A DNA stretch of 64,000 nt, taken from Ophioderma brevispina. Taxonomy: Eukaryota > Echinodermata > Ophiuroidea > Amphilepidida > Ophiodermatidae. The position numbers were made by a program, and so were the translations under genes. The notes below the pieces were generated by a model. That model saw only the letters and a list, made by a program, of their open reading frames with translations. It was not told where the DNA came from and did not search any database. Positions 12,079-22,470 of the stretch are shown piece after piece. The DNA is taken from assembly GCA_023653785.1 (NCBI GenBank), contig JAMKCH010057072.1, positions 1 to 64,000 of the forward strand, given 5' to 3'. Each line of letters begins with the position of its first letter. Position 1 is the stretch's first letter.

Positions 12079-12481
12079 AATGACTATGGCAGTCAATTCA
12101 ACACCTATTTACAAACCGGTGGGTTCCCCTGTGCCAGGTACAAAAACAAAGTTAAATGTAGTTGATGTAATACGTTCTTACCCCGCTCAATCCTCTACTC
12201 AATATAAGTGATGAAGCATCCATTGGTCACTCAATCAAATCAATACAGCTAAGTGACTTCACAGGAAAAAAGGTCTATAGTCATCTTCAGGGTCTGTTAA
12301 GTTGAGCATCAATGACACAGCAGCTTAAACTCCTAACAAATGACCTGAAGTTGTTGCTTTCTGATTTCCGTACTGATAGTTAAGTGTAGCAATCCTTCAC
12401 ATAATTTAGCTCGGTAAAAATTTCAAACTTTTGTAGATCGTCGTTTCAACATTGTACATGTGTAGATTTTGTCGTTGTTAA

Positions 12482-12631
12482 TCATTTATGCTTGACGCAG
12501 ATGCATTTGGCTTCTGTGTAGTACTCTATGGACTCCTTTGCTCCTTCCCTTCCCACACCGGATGCTTTCATTCCACCAAATGGCATGTTTAAATCTCGGA
12601 CCATCCAACAGTTTGTCCACACTGTTCCAGC
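12482..12631 (-). CDS. ALDH8A1: ALDH8A1-like terminal exon (intact copy)
   Basis: The last exon runs from acceptor CAACTAG to a TGA stop, exactly 50 codons including the stop. It reads AGTVWTNCWMVRDLNMPFGG and then MKASGVGREGAKESIEYYTE, ending KCICVKHK. This is the aldehyde dehydrogenase C-terminus with the FGGxKxSGxGRE motif; ALDH8A1 has SGLVWTNCWLIRELNLPFGGMKSSGIGREGAKDSYDFFTE...VKH. WTNCW and the C-terminal VKH are features of this subfamily. The exon is intact and joins in phase 0 to the exon at 16045-16140. A second, damaged copy lies about 3.1 kb further 3' at 9398-9552, in a duplicated block. Confidence 0.94.
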   Translation of the reverse strand, partial: AGTVWTNCWMVRDLNMPFGGMKASGVGREGAKESIEYYTEAKCICVKHK

Positions 12632-13084
12632 CTAGTTGTGGAGACAGACAAATGAAGAATATTAATTCTGGATACTTTGCATATTCTTTCTGAAGTCAAG
12701 ACTTTGTTTTTTGTTTTTTTTTGACAAGCACTTAGAAAGTTACTGACCTTCACTATCCAATATATGTTTTCAAACACATTAATGCATATCTTAACTGTTT
12801 ATTGCTCTTTATCGAGGGTTGACAAACAGAAAGACGTAACTCAGCACTGAAAGAAATATTAAAGAATTTCTTTAATTCTGCATAATTAAAAATTGTTCTT
12901 TGTATATATAATGTTTGCTTACAGTGCCATATATGAGCTTTATGAGATGTTTACATTTTGAGTAATGAATAGATTTGCTTAGTAGAAAATATTAAATATC
13001 ACATTTCTCAAAAGCAGTAGTAATTACAGGAGAATTCAGTGCTGAGTTACATCCTTCTGTTTGTCAACACTCGTTATATTATTA

Positions 13085-13235
13085 CAAAATATTGCGGTGC
13101 TCGGACCGCTTGTGTCGCCTGCCATCACAATTTGTGAATGATAGGCCTCATGTGACCTTTGACCTTAAAACGTGACCTTTGACCTCCCAAAGAAATGAGG
13201 GTTTGCGAGGGGAGGGAGGTCATTTTCCATAACAT
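13085..13235 (+). repeat. Family-B hairpin element, 5' fragment, better copy
   Basis: The 5' hairpin GCGGT/ACCGC, then GTGTCGCCTGCC, then two TGACCTTTGACCT units are visible. The element is truncated before its microsatellite. Confidence 0.75.
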
Positions 13236-13300
13236 TTTTTAATGGATAATTAAAGTCATCCATAAAAGACAGTTCCTTGACATGAAACATACTCAATAAG

Positions 13301-13659
13301 GTAGATCCTGGGTTTCCTACCGGAAGGCATTTTTTACCGAAATCCTAATCCAACGAGTACGAGAGAATGATCTCATGCATGCTCGTGGTTTAGTGCGCCT
13401 CTTTTAAACTACGCGCACATTTAATTTGTGGCGCAAAAATTACAAGGCAATCAAAGAGTACTCGTTTATGGTAAAATTTAAAGTACAGCAAACGGTTTTC
13501 GCACAGTTATGACAGAAAATGGGAGCCGTATGACACAAAACACCACGGAATATATATGCGCTATTGATTTTATTACTAGTAATAGTTGGTGCATTGTGGG
13601 ATAGGAATTGCCGGTAAAAAAATGATTTCCGGTAGCCATAGGAAACCCAGGATCCACAT
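13301..13659. mobile_element. MITE with GGATCCTGG-type ends, duplicate copy
   Basis: This is the right-unit counterpart of 10206-10583, with GATCCTGGGTTTCC at the left and GGAAACCCAGGATCC at the right. It differs by indels and a few substitutions. Confidence 0.82.
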
Positions 13660-13878
13660 ATTGACATGCTTCCCGATCCATGATCACCAATTGACAAGAG
13701 ATTTATCATCTTTTTTACCAGTACCCAGCAGGACATAATAACCACATTTTACTCATTCCCAGCTAAGTCTGAGCAGATCCGATCAGGTAATTAAACATTT
13801 ACATATCATTAATAGGATTATCAGATATTACATTCTCCAACAATAATCACCTAAAATCACTTTTATGCAAACAATTAA

Positions 13879-14533
13879 GGCACTATCAGAGTGAATTTGC
13901 TTAATCACAAAATAAAAAAATACTGCAAGTAAAACTTGCGGTCATCCCCCTGGCAAGTTGGCAGTATGGAACATGACATCTGGACCGTGGTCCATGACCT
14001 TGGAATCCATGCTCATATGAGGGAACCCCTATTGAACCTAACACCAAGTCTGGTTCAATAGGACTTCAACTTTGCGAGGAGAACTGAAAAACGAAAACCG
14101 ACCTTGGTTCAGAACGCAACCAAACTCGGGCACCACACAGACACATACCTCCGGACATGCGGCGCCCCTCACAATATCCCCCTCTGCTTTTCAAGCCAGG
14201 GGGATAAAGGGGAGGTAAAAAAATCAAAACTAAAATTTTGGCATCTTTGCAACAAGTATGGTTCCTACCACACTCCACAACGTGATACGACAAGAGCAGA
14301 CATATAAAGCAAAATTGGGTATTTTAGTTATTACGGTCCGAACGGACACTTACTAAAACACATAATTGAATGGAGTTCATATCTTTGAATACTGCTGTTT
14401 TCTTTCTTTTTATCAGTTTTTCCAGTTGAAAAAAATAACTTATAAGATTTCTACGGACTTATCCTACACTTTTTTTAGCTATTCCTGCAAATTCAAAAAT
14501 TTTGACGCTTTTGGACGGATCACTGATAGTGCC
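13879..14533. mobile_element. TTAA-type MITE F carrying a nested hairpin element
   Basis: The left end is GGCACTATCAG after TTAA, the right end CACTGATAGTGCCT. It matches 35209-35579 (371 bp) once the 284 bp family-D4 insertion at about 13921-14218 is removed. Confidence 0.78.
13921..14218 (+). mobile_element. Helentron-like hairpin element, family D4, complete
   Basis: The 5' hairpin is GCAAGT-AAA-ACTTGC (13925-13939), then subterminal ATCCCCCTGGC (13944-13954). The body has CATGACCTTGGAA and a short ACACAGACACATAC tract. The 3' hairpin TATCCCCCT..AGGGGGATA spans 14175-14206 and includes GCCAGGGGGAT (14195-14205), the exact complement of the 5' motif. It lies inside MITE F. TAAAAAAAT occurs on both flanks, either a 9 bp target duplication or chance in an A-rich site. 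Confidence 0.8.
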
Positions 14534-15263
14534 TTTCAGTGAAACTCGGTTCATCCAATAAGAAACTTCACTGAACATCTTTGCTAGTTTTATATCTTAT
14601 GTTTTTCTAATTTTTTTGTTTAAATTACATCTTTGTTAGTTTTATATCTTTATTTTTTTTTTAAATTCGTTAACAACATATACAAATTCAGAATTTTTCG
14701 TCAAGATTTTGTTTTTACGTGTTAACCAATGGCGACGTCCTGAAATCGGAATTTCTGGCTGCCCTCCCCTGCCTATAACTTAAAATAGAAACACTCTAGT
14801 GTAAAGATAACAACTGAAGGTCATTGTTTTGATTTGCTTTTAAGACACCTTATTTGTTAAGACTGAAGGTGTTTCTCAACCATTTTTAAAAATAGATTCT
14901 TAGTATTTCTAGGCAAAAATGGGCTTCCTAGTATTTCCAGGAAAAAATCAAATTTTGATTTATACAAAATTGTGAGTTTAAAAAAGTTTACCATGTCAAA
15001 AATACTCTCGGCATACTTTATAGGAAACTTCTGATCAGAGTGGGAGAATGTGATAGCGGTAATTGTTGGCCTTGAGGCAAGATGGAACCAATGACTTGCC
15101 AGGATTAAACTGGGTTCTCGTTTTGGATTATTGGTAAAGATTTATGGATTAAATATGAGGATTCCGCTCTCCCCGTGGGTCATTTGGAGTTGGGCATATA
15201 ACTATGAAAGCCCTTGTCTTTTGGAGGGGATGTAAAACTGTGGCTCCCCTGTATAGAGCTTAA
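14534..15263. other. No gene seen
   Basis: T-rich repeat-like sequence with TTTTATATCTT twice (14588, 14640). It lies beyond MITE F and before the TTAA MITE. Confidence 0.5.
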
Positions 15264-15607
15264 AGGGGGATGGCCCGATTAAGGATATGAGTTTTCATCT
15301 TGATAGTTGGCCTTCACTCCAAAACCCCATCTGTAAAGTTTCGCGCCGATATTTCAATCCATTTTGATGTGAGAGCTAAAAACATGATTTTGTAAGCCCC
15401 ATAGAGTACTGTGTAAAATTAATATTGGTCGACCAAAATGTAGCACATTTTCGCTCATAACTTCCAAACCAAACATCCTTTGGTTCTAAGATTTCACAGG
15501 GTAAATGAGAAAAATAGTAGCTTTCTTCTGATACCAAAATTTTGACCACTTCCAGTAAAATCTGGGGCATCTGGGGATGAGGCTATTAGCAATCGGGCCA
15601 TGGACCT
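15264..15607. mobile_element. TTAA-flanked MITE (AGGGGGATGGCCC ends)
   Basis: TTAA (15260-15263) precedes AGGGGGATGGCCCGATT, and AATCGGGCCATGGACCT is followed by TTAA (15608-15611). The length is 344 bp, with no coding. A second copy starts at 34960 and is itself interrupted by MITE F. Confidence 0.88.
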
Positions 15608-15868
15608 TTAATCCCCAACTGTAAAAATACTTCCCAGTGCCCTAAATACAGTACACTTCCTATAGATAATAACTTAGAGGCAGCAGCTTAATCAGTGCCA
15701 AGTTGCAACATCCGAACTAACCAAACACACACACAATGAGAAGTGAGAGCTTTCATGATTCATTTGCCCATATCAAATGAACCATGAGGAGAGTAGTAAA
15801 TTTTGAGTTTAATCAATATCACCTATACAAATTAAACCCAGAATTGGATATCTAGCATAAATCCAGCA

Positions 15869-15950
15869 AGTATCCCTCTGAGATTTGAACCGGGGACACT
15901 TGGGTCCAACGGCAAGCTCTCTATCCATTAGACCATGCCCCTCCATGGTG
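15869..15950 (-). mobile_element. tRNA-derived SINE head
   Basis: The minus strand reads GGCATGGTCTAATGGATAG, matching the RNA polymerase III A box (TRGCnnARYnGG-like), and about 35 bases later GGTTCAAATCTC, a B box. The acceptor stem does not close properly, so this is a tRNA-derived SINE promoter or tRNA pseudogene rather than a working tRNA. The SINE body would extend towards about 15.66 kb, but I could not define its end. Confidence 0.6.
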
Positions 15951-16044
15951 CGGGTTTCTTAGGTGATCCAAGAAGGAATAATGCATCAGAATAATTAAAT
16001 CACAAAGCCATTCAACAAGATCATCTTACATAGCGACTACCTAC

Positions 16045-16140
16045 CTGTAGCTTTTGTGCCACCCTGTGTGTTTTTCCTACATCATTTGTCCACACACATG
16101 CTGCCAAGCCATATTTTACATCATTAGCTCTTCTAATAGC
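16045..16140 (-). CDS. ALDH8A1: ALDH8A1-like penultimate exon
   Basis: A clean 32-codon exon on the minus strand reads AIRRANDVKYGLAACVWTN followed by DVGKTHRVAQKLQ. It aligns residue by residue with ALDH8A1 VIERANNVKYGLAATVWSS...NVGRVHRVAKKLQ, the segment after the EEIFGPV motif in aldehyde dehydrogenases. Acceptor TTTTTAG precedes GCTATTAG and donor GTAGGTAG follows CTACAG, so both junctions are phase 0. There are no indels. The next exon (12482-12631) also starts in phase 0. The preceding exon or exons, which should encode about 90-100 residues including EEIFGPV, were not found between here and 34.39 kb. Confidence 0.93.
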
Positions 16141-17225
16141 CTAAAAATATAAAAGAAAACAAATTGCAACTACATCAATGTCAAACCAAAATCGACAAGA
16201 AAACAAGTGCGGGAGGGAATGGTCATTTCATCTATCGAAATGTTAGCTCCCAATGATTGATTTTTTTGTGCAAAAGCAATATTTAAAAATACAATAAAAA
16301 TAATAAAATGATTAATAAGGGGAAGTTCGATGTTTTTTACAATGTTTAATAAAATAATAGTACAAATATGACTCAAATGACTCAGTGATTGATAAAGGGA
16401 GTAGCACAAAGTATAATTTCATTATTAGTAACCTTTTAATATTTCAAGTTATGTATACGACAGTGATCAATTACCGTACCTATATATTGAGAGCGAACAG
16501 GTTGTGAGCACGCAATATTGATAAATATTACATGTGGAGTTGGCACATCACTGAAAAAAAGGTTAAAGGACAAGGCCGGGCATGATTGTCTGAATATGAT
16601 AATAAATACCAATTCTTCAGTGTCAACGGAATAAAAAGAGAATACCTACTGTATTATTGTATCAATGCTGCCACATTTTGATTGGACCACAGTGGTACGT
16701 ACCTGTTTGTGCTTTCCTAAGAAGCCTTTGAAAATATCAACCAATATAGCTGGTCAATTTATGGGAAAAAATACCCACCTTAACCAATGCATACACCGCT
16801 GCATCCTGACCTGGATTTTTGAAGGGCCCCTGGGGTGGACCTCTAATAGCCAAAATTGACACCAGGAATAACATGTTAAAGTCTAATACAAGTGAACCCC
16901 TAGAAAGCTTTTACAGTATAGACAAATCCGACCAGCCAAATGATGATCAGAATTGATCCGCCATTACTGGGGGGCACCCAACCCAAAACCTACCCAAATC
17001 TTTTGTACGTCTGTACCACGCTTGATTAAGTATAATTCAAAAGCTATACTTAATCTGCACATTTGGGTGAATTCAAGCAGGATGCACCCCAGCTATGGCT
17101 GCCAGTGAGGTGTTGGAATGCGCGAAATCAGATTGGTGTATAGTGGGAAATTTTCTAGCCATTTTATTTTCACACTTTTCGAGGTGAACAATGTATCTGT
17201 AATTTTAAATCTTGTATCCATAGGG

Positions 17226-17514
17226 CAGGATTTTCAACCTTTATTCCCTGTGACCCTCTTTTTAAATCTTTATCACAGGGCGACCCCCGACACTTTACAA
17301 CACTCACCCCCCCCCCCCCCCCCCCCCTAAAAAAAAAAAAAAAAAAAACCCCCCCCCCCACCACACTTGTTACTCCGTATTGTGCCCAAATCTACAAATT
17401 AATGTTCCTCACAAATAGGACAGTTTAAATGAAAATTGAGATTTTTTAAAATTTAGCTTTGCAACCCCTTTCTCATTTGCCCATGACGCCGGCCCCAAAG
17501 GTTGAGAAACGCTG
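17226..17514. mobile_element. hAT (Charlie-like) MITE with 8 bp target duplication
   Basis: The element starts CAGGATTTTCAACCTTT and ends AAAGGTTGAGAAACGCTG, inverted repeats of the Charlie type (CAGxGGTTCTCAACC). It is flanked on both sides by the same 8 bp, CCATAGGG (17218-17225 and 17515-17522), as hAT transposases make. No transposase is encoded in the 289 bp. It contains an uninterrupted run of about 20 C, then about 20 A, then 11 C (17307-17359). Confidence 0.9.
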
Positions 17515-18049
17515 CCATAGGGTTTAATGCAGAGATGGTAAAAAAAAAATTGTGTGAAAAGGTACCGGTAGTTCCAAGAACCCCCCCGAACATCCATTAT
17601 ACAATTCCTCCTAATATATTAATGAGCGCATGTTGTTGATCACGAATGAACCCAAACTTGCCATGTCTATGCACTGTGCAATAGTTCTGGATGTGTGATG
17701 CTTATGACATATATTAGGACTCAGCTCATTGTCACACATTTGGTTTCTTGATGCGTTTGTTTTAAATTGTTGTGGACGTGCAGGATTCAACAAATGGAGA
17801 GAAGGTTTATTGGTAATTTTGAAAACTTTTTGATAAATGAAATTGATATTTAAACAAGGCGGTTCTCGAACCACAAAGGTCCCCCGCCCGTCGCGATAGT
17901 AAATGGAGGGAAATATAATTTTAAGATCACAGGGAGAATTGTGATGGAAATAAGTGGTTCTCAAACCACAGAGGCTGCTGCCATAGCAGTTGCAATTTGA
18001 TGGTATCAAATGTTGACTACATTGACCATACAACTATTTGTAGTTATTT

Positions 18050-18835
18050 GACCTTAAATGACCCTACTTGACCTTGAAATGACCTTCACAATTTTCGGTT
18101 TAGAAATGTTGATCACATCCACAAAGTTTCATGACCTACCACGTTGAGTTGACCTACCATGTTGAGTTAGTTGTCCTTGAATAACCCCATGACCTTGAAA
18201 TGACCTTCAAAATTTTCGGCAATGAATGGTATGATTTGACATTGGATGACCCCCCACAGACCCTTGGAAATGGACCATAAAATTTTGGCACTGATGCTTG
18301 GACCACACCCTCCAGTTTCACGCAATCTCCTACCACAACTTAGTGATTTGACCTTGGATGACCCCGCATGACCTTGAAATGACCTTGAAATTTTTTGGCA
18401 CTGAATGCTGACCACACCCACCAAGTTTCATCATCCTACCACCTACTTAGTGGTTTTGGACCTTGGATGACCCCGCCTGACCTTGAAATTTTTTCAAGCA
18501 CTGAACTTTTGACCACACCCACCAAGTTTCAGCATCCTACCACATTGACAAGGGCTATAGCAATTTAATTCCATTTGACCTTGAATGACCCCGCATGACC
18601 TTGAAATGACCTTCAAATTTTTTGGCACTGAATGTTGACCACAACCACCAAGTTTCATCATCCTACCACATTTGACAAGGGTTATAGCAATATTATCCCA
18701 TATGACCTTGAATGACCCCGTATGACCTTGAAATGACCTTCAAATTTTTCGGCGCTGAAAAGTTGACCACACCCACCAAGTTTCATCATCCTGCCACAAT
18801 TACCAAGGCTTATAGTAATTTAATCCCATTTTTGA
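18050..18835 (+). repeat. Tandem array, unit about 115-120 bp
   Basis: About seven degenerate units contain CATGACCTTGAAATGACC, TTTTTGGCACTGAATG, GACCACACCCACCAAGTTTC and ATCCTACCAC. The array makes up the centre of family C. Confidence 0.85.
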
Positions 18836-19290
18836 CCGCATTTGACCTTTGACCCATGCCATATGCCCCACCTCCGAACTCATCCACCGTCTACTTGGGT
18901 GACATCTATGGTGCGAAGATGGGCACCCATACTTGCTTAGATCAAAATATATTGTGTTTACAAGGCTTATAACAATATATCCTATTTTTGACCAAATTTG
19001 ACCCTTTTTTTGACCATATTTGACCTTTGACCCATGCCACATGCCCCACCTCCGAACTCATCCACCGTCTACTTGGGTGACATCTATGGTGCGAAGATGG
19101 ACACCCATACTTGCTTAGATCAAAATATATTGTGTTTACAAGGCTTATAACAATATATCCTATTTTTGACCAAATTTGACCTTTGATCTATGTCACATGA
19201 CCCACTTTACATCCCAACCAATGCCTACTTGAGATGCTTGTATGTTGCGGAAGATGGACACCCAAACTTGCTTAGATCCAGAGATATTGC
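18836..19290 (+). repeat. Tandem array, unit about 190 bp
   Basis: Two nearly identical units and a third diverged one carry CATGCCCCACCTCCGAACTC, TCTACTTGGGTGACATC and CTTGCTTAGATCAAAATA. Confidence 0.88.
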
Positions 19291-19295
19291 GTGGG

Positions 19296-19344
19296 ACGCA
19301 CGCACGCACACACGCACGCACACACGCACGCACACACGCACGCA
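19296..19344 (+). repeat. CACGCA/CACACG microsatellite
   Basis: A CACGCACGCACACACGCACG-type run lies immediately before the 3' hairpin of family C. Similar CA-rich runs lie at the same position in the other hairpin families. Confidence 0.9.
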
Positions 19345-19574
19345 GGGCATTTCTATAGCCCCCCTTTGCCAACTAAAGTTGGCGGGGGACCAACAAAATA
19401 ATTGCAAAAGAGAAACATCTTTTTGTTTTTTATTGTTGTTTCCCCTCTGGCTCAAAAGCAGGGACAAAATGGACCGAATTTGTATTTTCATCTCTCTTTT
19501 TTGGAGAGTTTTGACCAATTTTTAGCCTAAATTTGGGCCAAATTAATGAAAAGGGGGCATTTTCACACATATTT

Positions 19575-20209
19575 CGTCGCCCGCATCACATACTGTCGTA
19601 TTTCACATTTTTGAGGTTTTTGCGAAATTCCGCCTACTTACTTTGTTCATCGAGTTCTTGCCATCCACAAAGTTTGAAAATGTGAGAATGCCTAATTAAT
19701 TACAGATTTTTGTCATTTTCCTCAAAATCATCATATCCGAATTTCACATACTGTCGTATTTTGAAATCGCCATTCATTTACATGTGGTTTGATATACCGT
19801 TGTATTTTGCCGATCCGAAAATAAACGATTTCACATACAGACCTATTTTGACGTATTTCCATCGTTATTTCGTAAACAAGTTTTCACATAGTGATCTATT
19901 TTACGCACATTGAAAAACCACGGCGTAATATGCGTCGTATTTTGCAATATACATTATTTGTGATTTTACATACAGACTTATAACTTTGTAGCCTAATTAA
20001 GATAATATAATTGCAGTATTAAGTTGGATTTATGGTTTATATTGGACCTTAAAAATGTTTTTCTTCTCTCTTCCAAAATAGTAAAGTGTAGATGTTTCTT
20101 TTATGCTTCGTTCTACCGTATAGACATGAAATGTCGCGGTAGATTTTGAATTGCGATTTTCTTGGAAAACGTGTTTTGTAAAATACGACAGTATGTGATG
20201 TGGGCGACG
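19575..20209. mobile_element. TIR element J with internal copies of its own terminal motif
   Basis: The left end CGTCGCCCGCATCACATACT and right end GTATGTGATGTGGGCGACG are inverted repeats of about 29 bp with one mismatch. ATTT flanks both sides (19571-19574 and 20210-20213). Inside, TTTCACATACTGTCGTATTT or near variants recur at about 19742, 19830, 19882 and 19968. Confidence 0.85.
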
Positions 20210-20399
20210 ATTTGGTCCTGTTCAGGATTCGTTGGATGAAATTACCCTGACAACTTGAGATTGTTGCCCCACACCCACTATGTGACAAGAAATATTTTGA
20301 AAATGTGGACATATATATGACCAGGTCACTACATCCCTATCACATAGCTCTACAGATTGCATTTATTACTGAGCTAAACATTAGTCAAGCTTAATTTAA

Positions 20400-21162
20400 A
20401 GGTAAGGTGCAACGAGAGATTTCACAACAGGTGTCCCTAACAAAATTGAAAGCTCTGATTTTTGCCCTGATGTAAAGCTTTCCAGCAAAAATATCCCCAT
20501 CTGAAAGGATTAAGCTGATAAATGTTTCTTAGATACAAAAAATGTGAAATTCCTAATTTCGTATAGGAGCAAATACGAAATTTAGCCTATGTTTTATATT
20601 GAAATATGAGCAAATCAAATCACTTTTTTCTCTCTTTTAACATTTCTGTAGCAAAATACATGGTAAGAATTCTATTGAGTGTCTAATCTATATGAAACTA
20701 GAATTTCGCGGTTCTCGGCTTTCGCGCTCGCTATATTCAAAGAATATAAACTGTGGGCCGCCCCATGACCTTTTGACCTGGCACGTGACCTTTGATCTCA
20801 TCAACATATGAGGGATCGCATGGTGCACCTATGACATAAGTTTGGTTCCAATTGAACTTCAAGTTTTCAATTTAGATCAATTTTACATTTTTAGCCCATT
20901 TTTCAACTTAACCTCACATGACCTTTGACCTTTCAACATGACTTTGACCTTTCAACAGAAGTTTGGTTCCAATTGAAGTTAAATTTTTTAATTGAGGTCA
21001 ATTTAAAAAAAACTTAACAATTTTTGACACACACATTCACACAAACACACACACATACACACGCACAACGGATTGCTAAGTGGTCCTGCCAGCTATAGCT
21101 GGCAGCCCACAATTACTATTATGACACAATATTTGGGTGCTTCAAAATCTCTTGTTGCATCT
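20400..21162. mobile_element. TTAA-flanked MITE H carrying a family-A insertion
   Basis: TTAA precedes AGGTAAGGTGCAACGAGAG and follows AAATCTCTTGTTGCATCT. The second copy, 53180-53520, is uninterrupted, which shows that about 420 bp at 20697-21115 is an insertion. Confidence 0.85.
20697..21115 (+). mobile_element. Helentron-like hairpin element, family A, copy 1
   Basis: It starts ACTAGAATTTCGCGG with CGCG pairing CGCG across GTTCTCGGCTTT, followed by GTGGGCCGCC. The body has TGACCTTTGACCT-type units and GTTTGGTTCCAATTG. Then come an ACACACACATACACACGCAC run and the perfect palindrome TGCCAGCTATAGCTGGCA, overlapping GGCAGCCCAC, a 9/10 complement of the 5' motif. Other copies are at 44551-45025 and 45626-46092. 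Confidence 0.85.
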
Positions 21163-22009
21163 TTAATTTAATATTGTTATATTTGCTTTTGCAAATAAAG
21201 CACATTACAAAGATGTCATAACACCCTCTCTAAATTTTAACAACTCATATAAAATACCAAATGTGATACAGCATAAATGTGAGGGCACTATGAGCATCTC
21301 AATAACAGGCCAGGTGCTATAACTGAGTGTGCTAAAGAGGGCGCTATAACAGCTTTGCATGTGCTTTTCTCAGAACAAACCTGTGGGTCATTTAGGCCCC
21401 ATTTAGGATGCCATCTATGAATTCACACTAACCCAAGACTATGCTTGTTAGGACTCATTTAAATGCATTTTTCATGCTGAATCTGAAAATGGTTATGAAA
21501 ATACATAATGTGTAAAGGCTGACTCATATTTCGCGATGAGGGCGCACTCATTTTTCAAACAAATCATGTTTTTTGAATATACATAAAGCTTGTCCATATA
21601 CTAATCACTGTGTGAAATAACTAAGCTAAAAACAAAGTCCTTCATATAGAAAATCACAACTTTGTTAAAAACTCCGCGGATCCAGAATCTTCTTTATACA
21701 CTGTATCCTAAGGCATTGTTACACTGCGCATAAATATTTACTGCATGAAAACGAAAACCCCAATTTATCTGTAACTTTCGATTAACATTTTAGGTGCCTA
21801 TCTTTATTCCAGATGACTATTTTTAATTACTGCATAAAAATTAGATCTTTCAAATCTCTGAATTTCCTGTTTTAAACCGGTCGCTTAGCTTATTTCCTGG
21901 CCAGACCCAGGGGATGGGGGAAATCTGTAACGCTTAATATCATTGATATTTTAGGAATATTACTAACGCAGTTGTACGGATTAGGTAACGGTTCTTTATA
22001 AAATAACAA
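21163..22009. other. No gene seen
   Basis: Unremarkable AT-rich intronic sequence of the ALDH8A1-like gene; no repeats of known type recognised. Confidence 0.5.
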
Positions 22010-22470
22010 ATGAGGGTTTGTATGTAATCTCCATAAACTAAGTTTGATTCCAATTGAATTTAACTTTTCAGCCTATCTTAACACGTCCCTTACAGGACCT
22101 TTGACCTTGCTATTTGGAACCTTTGACTTCATCGACAAGTGAGGAATCCCATGTTGCACCTATGACTCAAGTTTTGGTTCCAATTGACATCAACTTTTCA
22201 TTGAAGTCAATTGTTTACATTTGTCAGTCCTACCTTCCTGTTGACCCACATGACCTTTGCCTTGGTATGTGACCACTGACCTCATCAACAAATGGGGGAT
22301 CCCATGTTGCAACTTTGGTCACAGTTTGGTTTAAATCCAAAATCTATCAAAGTAATGCATTTTACACGCAATGTTAACCTTTTCACAACAACAACAACAG
22401 ACATCAACAACAGTTGACAAAAGTGATCCCTATGTGTGTCTTCCTGCCTTAAAAGGCAGGCGACACAAAC
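22010..22470 (+). mobile_element. Family-B hairpin element, 5'-truncated
   Basis: The body phrases of family B (CAAATGAGG, GTTCCAATTG, TGACCTTGG) lead to AACAACAACAACAGAC and the hairpin CTGCCTT-AA-AAGGCAG followed by GCGACACAAAC at 22461. No 5' GTGTCGCCTGCC is present. Confidence 0.8.

Larger units (their letters stand above)
8266..13805. repeat. Local duplication: two long units and one partial unit
   Basis: Unit 1 (about 8266-10735) and unit 3 (about 11396-13805) carry the same sequence including the ALDH8A1 last exon, a MITE and the ACGTGG MITE. A partial middle unit (about 10736-11380) repeats only the segment from TTATTTGGAAAATAAG to the AAATTTCAAAC before the exon. Copies differ by scattered indels. 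Tandem duplication, haplotype residue and assembly error are all possible. Confidence 0.88.
17850..19395 (+). mobile_element. Helentron-like hairpin element, family C, about 1.5 kb
   Basis: The 5' hairpin is GGTTC-TC-GAACC (17861-17872), then GGTCCCCCGCC (17878-17888). A second, related start lies at 17946. The body is a tandem array of about 115-120 bp TGACCTTGAAATGACCTT units (18.05-18.83 kb), then about 190 bp units (18.84-19.28 kb). A CACGCACA microsatellite is at 19296-19344. The 3' hairpin GCCAAC-TAAA-GTTGGC (19368-19383) runs into GGCGGGGGACC (19381-19391), the exact complement of the 5' motif. Confidence 0.8.

Noticed and set aside
16780..16870. Possible minus-strand exon with donor GTGGGT (reads RGPPQGPFKNPGQDAAVYAL)
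   Set aside because: No homology recognised and no acceptor; not distinguishable from chance.
18050..19345. CRISPR array or satellite centromere
   Set aside because: Repeats are adjacent and degenerate without unique spacers, the context is metazoan, and the array is bounded by the ends of a hairpin element.
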